A stretch of DNA of 64,000 nucleotides from Adiantum capillus-veneris (taxonomy: Eukaryota; Streptophyta; Polypodiopsida; Polypodiales; Pteridaceae). Under the pieces are notes generated by a model that had not been told where the DNA came from, ran no database searches, and saw only the letters and a program-made list of their open reading frames with translations. Shown piece after piece: positions 1 through 10,312 of this stretch. Where the stretch lies: the NCBI GenBank assembly GCA_014529385.2, contig CM043945.1:97628612-97692611 (forward strand). Reading direction: 5' to 3'. The first letter of the stretch is position 1, and every line of letters starts with the position of its first letter. Both the position numbers and the translations under genes were made by a program.

Positions 1-624
1 AAAGTGTCTCATTTGATGCCTGTGAGAAAACAACTTACACTGCATAATACATAAGCCGTTTATTTGTCAAAGAGATCTTTAGATTACACGGACTTCCTAA
101 GAGAATAGTTAGTGGGGACAGAGATTTACTTCAAAATTTTGGAAAGCTTTATTTGAAGCCTTAGGTACCCAGGTACCTAGCTATGTTTCAGTACAGCTTA
201 TCACCCTCAGACAGATGATCATACAGAAAGAGTGAATCAAGTTATTGAAGACATCCTTAGAGCTTATTGTAGTAGAGAACCCCGAAAATGGATACAATTT
301 CTTCCTCTGGTGAAATTCGCCTATAAATCCTCATTTCGTAGAAGTATTGGGATGTCACCATTTAATGCACTTTATGGGCATGAACGTATATCACCCCTAA
401 ACTTTTTTGACCCCACAACCAGAGTTGAAGCTTCAAAACAAATGTTGGATGAGATGGATGCCCAAACTAAGGCCATACGACAAGACATTCAGGTAGCCAA
501 GGACCGCCAAAAACATTATGTTGATCATAAGCTATCTGATCCGTTCTTCAAACAAGGGGATAAAGTAGTCCTTAGGGTACGACCAAAGAGAAGCAGTTTA
601 TCCTTGGGAAAATTCAAAAACTAA
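1..624 (+). pseudogene. Ty3/gypsy integrase, C-terminal half, frameshifted
   Basis: This is the end of a retroviral-type integrase, the enzyme that inserts element cDNA into the genome. The window opens inside the catalytic core. Pieces in two or three frames can be read: a 'FRLHGLPKRIVSG' block with the second catalytic Asp near 110-125, a 'SKFWKALFEALGT' block near 130-170, and 'AYHPQTDDHTERVNQ' with the catalytic Glu near 200-240. From 232 one frame stays open through the 'W.QFLPLVKFAYKSS' and 'GMSPFNALYGHE' blocks to a basic C-terminal region. At least two frameshifts before 232 and one near 613 show the gene is dead. The first catalytic Asp lies outside the window. Family assignment is firm because a chromodomain follows. 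Confidence 0.88.
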
Positions 625-650
625 GCCCCAGATATTGTGGATCTTATGAA

Positions 651-965
651 GTGATAAAAGTAATCAGTGATCAAGCTTACAAATTAAAGCTACCTGAACA
701 CATCAAGGTCCATAATGTATTCCATATCAGTCTTCTAAAACCATATATTCCAAACCCCAATCACACTCTAGACGACGAACAGATTGTGATGCAGAAGCAA
801 GGAATTCTTGAACTCCAACCAGATTGTATTCTTGATACTAGGGAAAGAAGTTTGCAAAACGGAGTAATCAGAGAACATTTAGTAAAATGGAAGTACTACC
901 CCACTGAAGACGCCACATGGGAGGACGAAGTATCACTTCTCAAAGATTTTCCCAAATTCGGTTGA
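651..965 (+). pseudogene. Integrase tail plus chromodomain (chromovirus)
   Basis: Continuation of the same polyprotein after a frameshift near 613. It begins with the SH3-like integrase tail ('YKLKLPEHIKVHNVFHISLL', the usual LP..IHPVFHVSLLK block). It ends with a chromodomain whose aromatic residues can be seen in 'EHLVKWKYYPTEDATWED'. In chromoviruses this domain is thought to steer integration toward modified chromatin. The stop codon at 963-965 is about where chromovirus pol normally ends, just upstream of the LTR. The methionine at the start of the open frame is internal, so this is not a separate gene. Confidence 0.88.
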
Positions 966-1000
966 GATGAGGACATCTCAATTCCTTAAGTTGAGGTTAT

Positions 1001-1600
1001 TGTAAGGTTTTCAGTTTTTGAAACCTTAGAAATTGTACAAAGCATGATCAAATTGGTTGTTAAGAAAACACTGTAGAATGATCCAACTATGGAAAATATT
1101 GGTATTTTTGGAACTGTAACCATGGCTTTACTATGGTTAGAACTTTTCAGAACAGAATTCCGATAAAATTTGGAAAATTTACGGGCTCTGAAAGGTTACA
1201 CTGTGAATTTAATTAGCTAAGTAAAATTGAAAGGTTTCAGTAATTATTACTGCTAAAGACGTTTTATCCTAAAGTTCTAGAAATTGCAGATATTTCCAAA
1301 GTTAATCATTAAAAGTATTAAAAAAATAGCAAAATTGGATTTTAGGAATCTGGGGGGTTGTGTGGGGCTATGATGAACCTGCCCAAGCTGATTTTAGCAG
1401 CAGGTGGCGCTAGGGGGAAGCTGGGGGCTAGCTTGAGGTGCAAGGATCTGCCAAAAACAGCCCAGGGGCTCTGAAAACTATAAATAGACTCCCCTTCTTC
1501 ACAAAACAAATTAGACTCGGAGTCCTGGACATTTCTCTCTCACCTAGAGAGATCTCTACTTAGAAATCACTAGAGAGAAAAACTCTAGTTGGTTAATCCA
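1001..1600 (+). repeat. LTR of the chromovirus (3' boundary uncertain)
   Basis: The LTR start is placed at TGTAAGGTTT, 36 bases after the pol stop, where an LTR is expected. A second copy of the same sequence starts with the same bases at 33380 and stays alignable for about 430 bp, which supports the left boundary. A promoter-like ATAAATA lies inside. The right end is not defined, because no clear CA end, primer site or second LTR is visible. The LTR could extend to about 1700 or further. Confidence 0.7.
1478..1487 (+). promoter_or_regulatory. TATA box of the chromovirus LTR
   Basis: CTATAAATAG is followed by a C/T-rich stretch (ACTCCCCTTCTTC), as in plant core promoters. Transcription would be expected to start roughly 25-35 bases downstream, near 1510-1520. 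Confidence 0.6.
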
Positions 1601-1944
1601 CGGTAATTAGCACCGAACCTTTTTAATTAGCAGAATTATGTTGATCTACTTATATTTTCTTAATTAATCCAACTAATTAAAAAGATTAAACTTACTTACA
1701 CTCTAAAATTCTCTTCTAATTCTTAATTCTCTACTGATTATTGAGATCAAGCATAGGGATACTAATCTAATTAATTATTATGTTATATTAGGGCTGAAAT
1801 TAATCATTTTAATCATAAATTAATGGTAATTATACTAATTAAACTTAGATTGAGATAAGATAATTATCAAAGCTGTTTTAATATGTCAAGATGCTAGGAA
1901 AATTATTTTTTAATTTTTTGAATAATTTTTATAATTATTTAAGC

Positions 1945-2880
1945 ATAATTACACATTTTTAAGGGAAAATAAAAGGGTGGAAATAGCAAATTAGAGTAAA
2001 AATCTTTGAGACAATTTTCAGAAGTAAAGCACATCTTAAGAAACCCATGACAACTATCTTAACCACAAATAATTAAATTAGCTAATTATCTTAGTAGAAA
2101 AACACAAATTTTAAGGGAAAATTAAAGGGGGAAAATAGCAAATTAGTCTAAAAAGCTTTGAGATAACTTTCAGAGGTAAAATACATCTTTAAAAACCTGT
2201 GATACTTAGCTTAACTAAAGATAATTATTTTAGCCAATTATCTCAGTAGAAAAACACTATTTTCAAGGGAAAATTAAAGGGGAAAAATAGAAAATTAAAC
2301 TAAAAAGCATTGAGATAATTTTTAGAGGTAAAACATATCTTGAAGAACCCGTGACAATTACTTGGACCACAAATAACTAGCTTATCTAATTATCTCAGTA
2401 GAAAAAGACTGTTTTTAAGAGAAAATAAAAGGGGGAAAATAGAAAATTAGACTAAAAAGCTTTGGGATAATTTTCAAAAGTAAAGTACATCTTAAGAAAC
2501 CCGTAATAATTATCGTAACTACGGATAATTAGCTTAGCTAATTACTTCAATAGAAAAACATTGTATTTAAGGGAAACTTAAAGAGGGAAAATAGCAAATT
2601 AGTCTAAAAGGCTTTGAGATAATTTTTAGAGGTAAAATACATCTTTAAAAACTTGTTAATTAGCTTAACTACAGATATTAGTTTAACCAATTATCTCAGT
2701 AGAAAAACACTATTTTTAAGGAAAAATTAAAGGGGGAAAACAACAAATTGAACTAAAGAGCCTTGAGATAATTTTTAGAGGTAAAACACATCTTTAAAAA
2801 CCCATGCTAATTATCTTAACCACGGATAGTTATGTAGCTAATTATCTCAGTAGAAAAACACTATTTTTGAGGCTAAATAA
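1945..2880 (+). repeat. 152-bp tandem repeat, six copies
   Basis: The anchor 'AGTAGAAAAACA' (with variants) recurs at about 2093, 2245, 2397, 2549, 2698 and 2849, giving spacings of 152, 152, 152, 149 and 151. Each unit also carries 'AAGGGAAAATTAAAGGGGG', 'CTTTGAGATAATTTT' and 'TAGAGGTAAAACACATCTT'. Units differ by scattered substitutions, so the array is not recent. The DNA is strongly AT-rich. The array sits between the chromovirus LTR and a gag-like start codon, so it may be part of an element leader. Confidence 0.85.
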
Positions 2881-3549
2881 AAAAAGTAGAAAATTTACTT
2901 AGATAATTATATATAATTATTAGAGGTTTTAAACTACTATTAGGAACTCGAGATAAATAGATCATACCCAAATAATTAGTTTAGCCAAAAATCTTAACTA
3001 ATATTAACAAATTTTGTATATAAATTAAGAAAACAAAATTAGTAAATGAATTTATATAATTACACATTGATTACCAACAATAGGAAACAACTTTTGAAAG
3101 TTGGAAAAATTACCTTAGCCCCAAATAATTAGTATAACAAATTACCGTCACCCAATATCTCTAGATTGGACCATAAATGTAGAAGGAAAATTTATAAATC
3201 AATTTGTAAGTTAGCCAGAAAATTACTAGAGCTATAACATATTAAACTCCATCTAGGGTAAATATCCCACCAACAGATAGTTAACTCATAATTTACTAAG
3301 GCCAAAATATGATATTTTGGAACATAAATTAAAAGAGGAATTTAGTAAAATAGCTCCAATAATTATACGATAATTATGAAGAGAGAATACTAATAGTACC
3401 AGGAAGCTAGAAGAGAAATATCTCATCCAAATATTTAACAAGGATACCTATTTACTCCGAAAATCCTTATTTTTGGATAAAAGGAATAAAAGAAATTATT
3501 TATTTAATTCTCTAATTGATTAAGTATCCTTTTATAAAAGCTGCCAAAT
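2881..3549. other. AT-rich non-coding stretch
   Basis: No coding signal or known feature is seen. The AT-rich style of the tandem array continues in degraded form ('TAATTAGTTTAGCC', 'AATTACCTTAGCC'), and there is a decayed seventh unit near 2880-3000. Confidence 0.5.
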
Positions 3550-3705
3550 ATGGCTCCAAAAAGAACCAGAGGAAATCCTTTTTCCGATGAAGAGGATACA
3601 ATCCACAAAAGGAATAGAGCAACTCATGACCATGAGGCTGGGCCTAGTCATAGTCCTACGAAGGAAAGTCTACAGGCGCCAGTACAACAGCAAATGAATG
3701 ACTAG
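3550..3705 (+). pseudogene. Short gag-like N-terminus, truncated by a stop
   Basis: A 51-codon frame starts with MAPKRTRGNPFSDEEDTIHK and is rich in charged residues, Ser, Pro and Gln. Its opening resembles the N-terminus of many gypsy gag proteins, and it lies downstream of an LTR with a TATA box. It ends at TAG 3703-3705 with no recognisable capsid downstream. If it is gag, the order integrase-LTR-leader-gag would mean two elements joined head to tail around one LTR. That reading is inference. Confidence 0.4.
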
Positions 3706-4694
3706 TCACAGGTGGATTTCCATTTGTTCACTTAAGTCTTTAATAGCTTAAATTTGGTTTATAAATTAACATTGCATACGTGAGAACTAGGAAGGAGTAA
3801 CTGGTCGTAAGCGGAAGGTGACTTCCAAGAAACCAACGAGCATTGGTTGTAAATAGGAAAGAAATGTTTGATTATCCTTAAGATAGCTTGTCTCAAGACA
3901 CCTCTGATTCCTTGGAATATTTTACTCCAAGTAATGAGTAATGATGGCAACTCCACCATGGATGAGTCGGTTTCCTCAGTGTGTGTGCGTGGAGTCTTTA
4001 CCCCGTGCTTGTCTGTGCTTGTGGATATTACTTAGGATATTGAGTTTATCCTAGAGGAACCGCCCGGTTGTATGGGCAACCGGTTGGCGTATGGGCGCCC
4101 GGATTTTGGGTGATGAATTTTTCCACCCCGATTTTTATAAATAAGGAATGGGTGCCGTTTTTTCACCCCTGTATAGGTGGTCTTGAGACAAGCCAGTACT
4201 GGTCAGAGTTACTCTAGAATGACAATACCTTGTTTTAAGTCTAAAGATGTTTGTTTGCTAAAAGAATGTTTTCAATACTGTTTTCAAGGGCTGTTAATGA
4301 AATTCAGTTATGAAGGATAAAAGAAATCATTATTTTAATTGTGACAAGGATGTGTTAGTAATTAAATAACAAAGCAACATGTGTGAGTGCGGGATGGTAA
4401 GTGGGGATTGACTAAGGTTGTCAATCATGGACAGGTGGACCTGATTAGTCATGTAACTATCCATTCCTGTACACTGAAAGCATCTAGAAATTTCTCCACT
4501 TGGAAGAGGAGTCCACCAAAAGTTGTGCCTTCACATATGTTAGGGGAAAAAAAACGTTGGCTAAGGAAACCTTAATCCGAATGATGGAAGTTATAGGGCC
4601 GGAGTAGTTTTTTTTTTAATTCAACAAGTTGTCTCGTTTCCACTGCAAGATAGGACTAGGTCTCCTTATAGGGCTATAAACCTAAACATTATTA
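3706..4694. other. Non-coding, with a small GC-rich hairpin and TATA-like site
   Basis: No convincing coding sequence. A compact inverted repeat CCGGTTG/CAACCGG sits at 4064-4083, inside a locally GC-rich patch. A TATA-like 'TTTTTATAAATAAGG' lies near 4131-4145. This could be a degraded LTR of another element, but no matching partner was found in the window. Confidence 0.35.
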
Positions 4695-5120
4695 ATGGTA
4701 AAGGTATATTCCTTGGATTCTTCTTCTTTAGAGACTCAAATTTTATTAGGCCTAGACACCTGTCAAGGATCCCATCCCGCTTTTTGGTATCGGCGAGTTT
4801 GGGGATCTCACAAGGAGAGAATGAATCAAGCAAGGATAGACCCCATAGCTCTAATCATAGAAGAGGTTAGAGATACAAACACCGATTTAGACCAATCTCT
4901 TTACTTTATGGATGATCAAAACCCCATAGCTCATCAATCAACCCAAGTTGAAGAAGGCAACACTTCCAGTAGTATGAGTCAGTCACCAAGGTACACGACC
5001 ATGTTTTTTGAAGAATGGAATGCCCATGGAGTCTTGGAATACTCTAATCTAAGAGGACGTAAAAGTGTATGTATGAAGAAAAGCCAGCAAGAGGAGAAAA
5101 ATAGTTTGAGTGTACGATGA
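4695..5120 (+). CDS. Unrecognised open frame upstream of a degraded gag
   Basis: A 141-codon frame with a hydrophilic, acidic middle ('EEVRDTNTDLDQ') and a basic end. No domain is recognised. It lies just upstream of the outer element's gag remnant and could belong to its leader or to an older neighbouring element. The inner copy of the same family has no counterpart upstream of its gag. It may be chance coding. Confidence 0.25.
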   Translation: MVKVYSLDSSSLETQILLGLDTCQGSHPAFWYRRVWGSHKERMNQARIDPIALIIEEVRDTNTDLDQSLYFMDDQNPIAHQSTQVEEGNTSSSMSQSPRYTTMFFEEWNAHGVLEYSNLRGRKSVCMKKSQQEEKNSLSVR

Positions 5121-5216
5121 CAAAGATAGGTTCTGAGATGGAGAGGGAGTTCATTACCTCATTGTGAGAGACCCAAAAAAATATAAAAAAATGGAAACAA
5201 TGTTGCAAAATGAAAG

Positions 5217-5600
5217 ATGATTTTGGAGATCGAAGACATGTTGTCTCGAGTAGATTTCCCTAATGCCATCAGGGTGTTTGACAAGAAGGTAGTGAAAGTT
5301 CCAACTAACCAAGGAGACATAGAAATCTATGAGTATACAAATGGTACGGCAAAATCATGTTTTAGATTCATAACACCCTATGCATTAGAGGAAAGCATGG
5401 AAAGGATTCTATACTTTGTACGCTTACGACTTAAGCAAAGGGAGTCACATAATGTATGTTGACAATTATGGACGCAAATATGAACCTATCCTTCCTAGGG
5501 ATGTAGAAATATTGATAACTTCAAAAGTGTTGATGCATGCTTCTGAAGAGAGGCAAATATTGATACAAACCACCGACAATTGCACACACTTCTAGAGAAG
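5217..5600 (+). pseudogene. Gag N-terminal fragment (outer element)
   Basis: An 81-codon open frame is followed by a frameshift near 5450. It aligns by eye with residues 35-105 of the inner gag: 'IEIYEYTNG...FITPYALEE' corresponds to 'LYRYIDDNEV...DPYLEE', and after the shift 'YVDNYGRKYEP' corresponds to 'VVDKYGREYRV'. The capsid core present in the inner copy is missing here. Sequence jumps from this region to the zinc knuckles within about 100 bp, so the outer gag has a large internal deletion. Confidence 0.65.
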
Positions 5601-5689
5601 GTAGATACATTTTGACAAAGGTACATTACTATTTATAGAGATCAAGGTCTGTTTATTAGGAGAGAGATGCTCAAGGAGCACCTCAACAA

Positions 5690-5903
5690 CCTAAAGGACC
5701 ATGTTATAAGTGTGGTCATGACCACTTGATGAAAGACTATCCTCCCATGGAGATCATAAGAGTGAATTCATATTGTCTTGATTGTGGAATCACTCATTTG
5801 TTTTCTTACTGCCCAAAGAACCCTAACAAAGGAGCAAAAGTAACATTGAACATACTAAAGGCAATACCCTCACGTAGTGGATCAAAAAATGAAAATTTCA
5901 TAC
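5690..5903 (+). pseudogene. Gag nucleocapsid with two zinc knuckles (outer element, left part)
   Basis: This encodes 'CYKCGHDHLMKDY' and, after 18 residues, 'CLDCGITHLFSYC'. These are tandem zinc knuckles, the RNA-packaging module of gag. The spacing is Cys-X2-Cys-X3-His-X4-Cys, one residue shorter than the common CX2CX4HX4C, and the last Cys of the first knuckle is Tyr. The inner copy at 10367-10540 has the same arrangement. The frame runs straight into the inner insertion at 5903 and resumes at 16921. Confidence 0.8.
5899..5903. repeat. Left target-site duplication of inner element (CATAC)
   Basis: The 5-bp CATAC precedes the 5' LTR. The right copy is AATAC at 16916-16920, with one mismatch. 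Removing the insertion and one copy of the 5-mer restores the outer gag frame, which independently supports these boundaries. Confidence 0.85.
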
Positions 5904-6715
5904 TGTTGACCGCTAGGTCAACAACACAACATAACTCAAGTTTCTTACCAAAGTCTTATCTTTTGCGAGTTATGAAATGCTGCGGATTATGGCTATAAAC
6001 GTCATTTGTAATGAGTAGTTATTCTAGTTTCAGAAGCCAGGGTGCAATGGCACTTCCAGATTGTAAATACAAAGCCATTTGACCCTTTCAACCCCATTTT
6101 TTGGTTAAACCTAAGGTAGCCTTAATATATAAGGTACCTAGGTCATTTTGTAAGGAAGACTTTAATCATAATCAAAACTTAACGCTGCCGTCTACTGTGT
6201 GTGAGAGAGAAAGAGAGAGCGTGAGCTTCATCCTCTCGCTACGCCCGGCTCGCTCAATGCATTGGAGATCCGACTGCACCATTGCTGTAGGCTCGAGGAG
6301 AGCTACGCGACAACGCCAAGCATTCCACGCGAGAAGAAGCGCACACGCCGACGGATCTACGAGCTATTTATGGCCGTAAGTGTATCAAACAAAGTCTGTT
6401 TTCTGCGTGCTTAGGGACAGGTGTATCCTAGTGAGGGGATGGTGTTCCTTAAGTTTCGTATGAATCTGGCATGATTAGGTGAGTTACCTTCCGTATGTGT
6501 GTATGTGGCTAGGTGGTGTAGTTGAGAGCAGTGAGGTTCTTGATTGTGGTTTAGTTGGCCTTCCTGAGTGTTGTATGTGTAGGATGGTCTCAGCCTGACA
6601 AGCTTAAGATATTTCCTCCGTGTGCCTATCGTGTCATCTGTGTCCTCGATTGACATTATGTTGATCTAGGTAGTGTTTGCATGCACTTCATGGGTGTGTG
6701 AGTCTCTCCAGTCCA
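5904..6715 (+). repeat. 5' LTR of inner gypsy element
   Basis: It starts TGTTGACC, with a short hairpin (GTTGACC/GGTCAAC) at its tip, and ends CA just before the primer site. It matches the 3' LTR with only a few percent substitutions, but lacks a 141-bp block present in the 3' LTR at 16471-16611 and has about 28 bp extra. The extra segment includes TATA-like 'TTAATATATAAGG' near 6121-6133. A GC-richer block (6230-6370) is shared by both LTRs. Confidence 0.92.
6121..6133 (+). promoter_or_regulatory. TATA-like site in the inner 5' LTR
   Basis: TTAATATATAAGG lies about 220 bp inside the LTR, followed by the GC-richer transcribed-looking block. It falls in the 28-bp segment missing from the 3' LTR, so the two LTRs probably differ in promoter function. 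Confidence 0.45.
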
Positions 6716-6719
6716 ACAT

Positions 6720-6737
6720 TGGCGCCATTGCTGGGGA
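6720..6737 (+). other. Primer binding site, tRNA-Asp type
   Basis: TGGCGCCATTGCTGGGGA lies four bases after the LTR end. It is complementary to the 3' end of plant tRNA-Asp apart from two G-to-A/C-to-T type changes. The same primer is typical of Athila/Tat lineage gypsy elements, which supports the lineage call. Confidence 0.85.
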
Positions 6738-8702
6738 CACAAGGACCTAAGTAGGTTTCCTAATAACACTGGTGTGATGGTTGCTTGATTTAGTTTCGGC
6801 TAAAGAAAGCATTTTTCTTAAGTGGATCCTGAAGAGGATATTCCGCGATCAAGCGGATAGCCAGGAAGCGTGTGTCTTGCCGAGGGTCTGCTACTAGATA
6901 GGTTTAGTTAGGATATGTGGATTAGAGTAGTTGTTGGTGGTCGAGTGATTTGTGAGGTGATAAAAGAGTTTACTAGTCCGTGTGTGGCAGTGAAGCGTTT
7001 TTCTACTCATAGATGCAAAACCCCATATGATTTGTAGGAGTATCTTTAGGTAAGTGATCCGATTCTGATCTAGAGCTATTCATCACTGAATTATTTGCTA
7101 AAGTGCTTGATTGCATTTGAAATCACGGAAAAGTGTGCTTTTGAGGGTAAAAATGCATTAAACAAGCTTTTGTGGATATTTTTGTATGACTGACTGATGT
7201 TGTGCATATAAAAGAGCATTTGCAAGGGTTCTGTGAAGAAAACCTGCAATTCTGTAAACATAGACATCCTACGCATAGGATGTCTCAAGGGGGTTCTGGA
7301 GACCAAATTTGAAAATTTTGACTGCACCAGTGGGTTCAGAGGGTAGGTTTTACTCTAGTAACATATTGACTTGGGTGTTTTTCCCTATTTTTGTTGACCA
7401 AAAGCCAAAAGGCGGAGTCAAAAAATGTAAAATTTCAGAAAAGGCTTAAATTGAGTGATTTTTGCATGTTTTTGCAATTGTGAAGCATACTTGCACTTGC
7501 TGAGAGCATAAGGAAGCATCAGGGACACTTCAGTCTCAAAAAATCAGCAGTAGACATCCTACGCGTAGGATGTCTACAGGGTGATATGGGCACTTTTTTG
7601 AAAATCTGAGGTTACTAGTGTGTTTAGAAGGTAGGTTTTACCCTATTTTCACCTGGAAAGTGGATGACCAAATTTTGACAGATCAAAGCCAAAAGACGAG
7701 AATTGCCAGACATCCTACCCAAATTGTGCCCAAGGCATAATTTTTGAGACCAAACCATAGGATGACTCCATAGGCATGTTCTAAATGTTGTATTGAGTGC
7801 ATGTGATAAATTTCATCTCATTTGGGTCAGTGAAAGGGAAGATTGAACAGACTTTAGCATTTTTGACTGAAAAAGGCAGGGATAGCTAGTTTTGGGGTCT
7901 TTTGAAATCCAAACCAAAATCTGAGCATACCACAGCTGTGGGACAAGTCTGGGGTCGAACAGGCCAAAAAGACATCCTACGTGTAGGATGTCTTCTGTGT
8001 GATTTTGGACCCTAAACAAAATTCTGAGCATACCACAGTGATCAGCACCTCAAGGAGAAGCTAGGGTGAAAATTTCAAGTCATTCTGAGCAAAAACACAT
8101 CCTACGCGTAGGATGTCTCAAGACCATTTTGGGTTCCAAATAAAATTCTGATCATACCATTGTGTTGCTAGACTTAAGGGGAGTCTCTGGACCAAATTTT
8201 GTTAAATTCTGAGCATATAGACATCCTACGCGTAGGATGTCTCCAGGCCAGTTTTAGGGTCCAACTGTACTTTTGACCATACAGAAGTGTTCACAGTGTC
8301 ACAAAGATCCCAAATCTTTTTTCAAAATTGAATTTGGACTCATTTTGACCAGTCTAAACTGCACTTCACTATTTTGGCCATAACTTTCACAAACGGTATC
8401 GGATCGGAAAAGTTTTTATATCAAAACGTAGCCTGAGAGCGGCTCTACAAATCTTAGAGAAAAACATGAACTAAATGGATGCCTACTACAACCATTTAGT
8501 TCAACATTGAAAAAAAAAAAACGTCCTTTGAGGCCTCAAAATTCATCCGGAAGTCAGGGGTGTCTAAAAGCGACAATTTGCGATAATTGTGACGAAACGG
8601 TTGCGGTTTTGGACATAGTTTCGACTTTTCCCTAACCAAAGCACTTGAACACAGTGGACTAAGTCTACTTGAACCAAGAAAAAGATCTTAAGCCCATAAA
8701 TC
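6738..8702 (+). other. Long untranslated leader of inner element
   Basis: About 2 kb with no coding region lies between the primer site and the gag start. It contains a loosely repeated module ('GGGTCCAAA...TTCTGAGCATACCACAG') and five copies of a 24-bp palindrome. The 3' part ('CATAACTTTCACAAACGG', 8381-8399) has the style of Tat leaders. Packaging and dimerisation signals would be expected here. Confidence 0.7.
7262..8242. repeat. Five dispersed copies of a 24-bp palindrome
   Basis: Half-site AGACATCCTACG is followed directly by its reverse complement. Copies lie at 7262-7285 (centre ACGCAT), 7552-7575 (perfect, 26 bp if flanks are counted), 7970-7993 (centre ACGTGT), 8095-8118 (one mismatch in the left arm) and 8219-8242 (perfect). 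A sixth decayed left half is at 7708-7718. Sequence around the palindromes is much less conserved than the palindromes themselves. In RNA each could form a 10-11 bp stem, or pair with another copy through the self-complementary ACGCGT core. Confidence 0.9.
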
Positions 8703-10312
8703 ATGTCTACTCTAGATTCAAACGCAGCTTACACAAGCTTGGAGATCCCGACGATAGAGGAATATCCTCCCACAATGCATCTTCCAAACTTGCAATTGAT
8801 AAAGACCCATCTTGTTGAGAGAGTTTGGATGATTGGTCATGAGAGTGAAGGACTATATAGATACATTGACGACAATGAGGTCAATCTTTATAGGTGCTCA
8901 GATCCATATCTAGAAGAGATAACGGATTACAAGCTCTTATATGTCTACACATACGGAGTTGACTGCCAATGGAGATCTATAGTTGTCGACAAGTATGGAC
9001 GAGAATACAGAGTTGTAGAAAGCACAAATCCACAAACTGTACTAGAAAGAGGTGGATATTTGGTCAATGAAGGACCACAAATGCCTCCACCAAACATGAG
9101 AATTCCTATAGGAATTCCAAGAAGAGAGCCACCAGGATTCCCTTCAAGAGTGATAACGAGTGAAGGATTGGGAGAGTCTCTGGTTAGACTTATAGACAAT
9201 CGACGAGTTAGACCATCCCAAGTCCAGAAATGGGTAAACAAAAAATACTCCGAAGATAAAGATCCGATAGATCACGTAACGGCTTTTAGAAGAGTGATTA
9301 AAGCAGAGGAAGTTTCAGATTTTGCAACACAGTTTGCGGGATTTGGATTGACTCTAGAAGATGATGCAGCTACATGGTTCGACTCGGTGGAAATATGGGA
9401 TTTTGAGACCCTAGATGAGCTGTTTGAGGAGTTTATTGAAGAATTATAGCCAAAAGGCATTGCTCACAACACGGTCTCGCAAATCCATAGATTCAAACAG
9501 AAAGAGGATGAATCAGTTTACGCAAAGCATCATTACGGCTCAAGAGATATGTTAAGCTCTGTCCGAGAGCGGAATTACCTACGCAAGCACGACTGATGCT
9601 AATCTTTATCCAGGGAATGAGACATGCGGGCCTTCAGAAGGATCTGCATATGATAAGGAGGATGACGCTAAACGAGTTGATCAAAGAAGCTCTTTATCTA
9701 GTGGATAATTGTGAGGCATACAAAGAAACGGACTTAAAGAGTCAAGGAGATGACACATCCTCTCGGCATAGTGTTTCACAGATAAGTGAGTCTATTGCCA
9801 AGCCAACGGCACCTATTGATCAAGAAAAGCTTATCGACGACTTGGTCAAGGGGTTGATTCCTCTTGTAAGGTCTGATTCGGGAGAGCCGAAGTGGTGTGA
9901 AATTGAGAGAAAATGGACGAACCATACGGGCAAAGATTTCTATTATAGCATGGAAAATGCTAGGGAGAGGTTTGTACAACCTATTCCAGAAGCACCTACT
10001 CCACCTAGATACATTACGGGGAATGCTCCAGGACCAGTAGGAGTTTTAAGGCCACAGCTTGTCTTAGGACAACAACCTCCGCTGCCAGGTGCTAGAATGC
10101 CGGTAGACATGAGATACATGCCAATGATGGAAGCATCAAATAAACCAACGCTAGTACTAGTGACAATGTGGTATAGCAACCAAAGTGAGTACTACCCTTC
10201 GAAGCAACAAAATGTGAGAGAAACACATGGAGTGGTGAGGCCGGTACAACCTCCACCTCGTGGGTTTCAGTCGAAAGAAAGAAGGTATGAAATGGACGAA
10301 AGGACATTGTGA
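8703..10312 (+). pseudogene. Gag matrix/capsid region of inner element
   Basis: This is the structural protein that forms the intracellular particle. It starts at ATG 8703 (MSTLDSNAAY) and stays open for 248 codons to TAG 9447. It continues in that frame to about 9530, then needs a shift to the frame that is open from 9596 to TGA 10310. The retrotransposon-gag capsid motif is visible at 'FATQFAGFGLTLEDDAATWF' (residues 213-232), 'FDSVEIWDFETLDELFEEF', and after the shift 'RYVKLCPRAELPTQARL'. The C-terminal part is Pro-rich. One stop and one frameshift break an otherwise full-length gag. The N-terminal region has no recognised domain. Confidence 0.82.

Noticed and set aside
1945-2880. Regular repeats as a CRISPR array
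   Set aside because: The whole 152-bp unit repeats with diffuse divergence and there are no unique spacers. The context is a plant retrotransposon region.
6101-6379. Open frame inside the 5' LTR (and its counterpart at 16,259)
   Set aside because: It lies in the LTR and differs in frame and length between the two LTRs. It is chance coding in the GC-richer block.
7262-8242. Palindromes as Rho-independent terminators or CRISPR repeats
   Set aside because: No U-tract, irregular spacing, and they lie in the untranslated leader of a eukaryotic LTR element.
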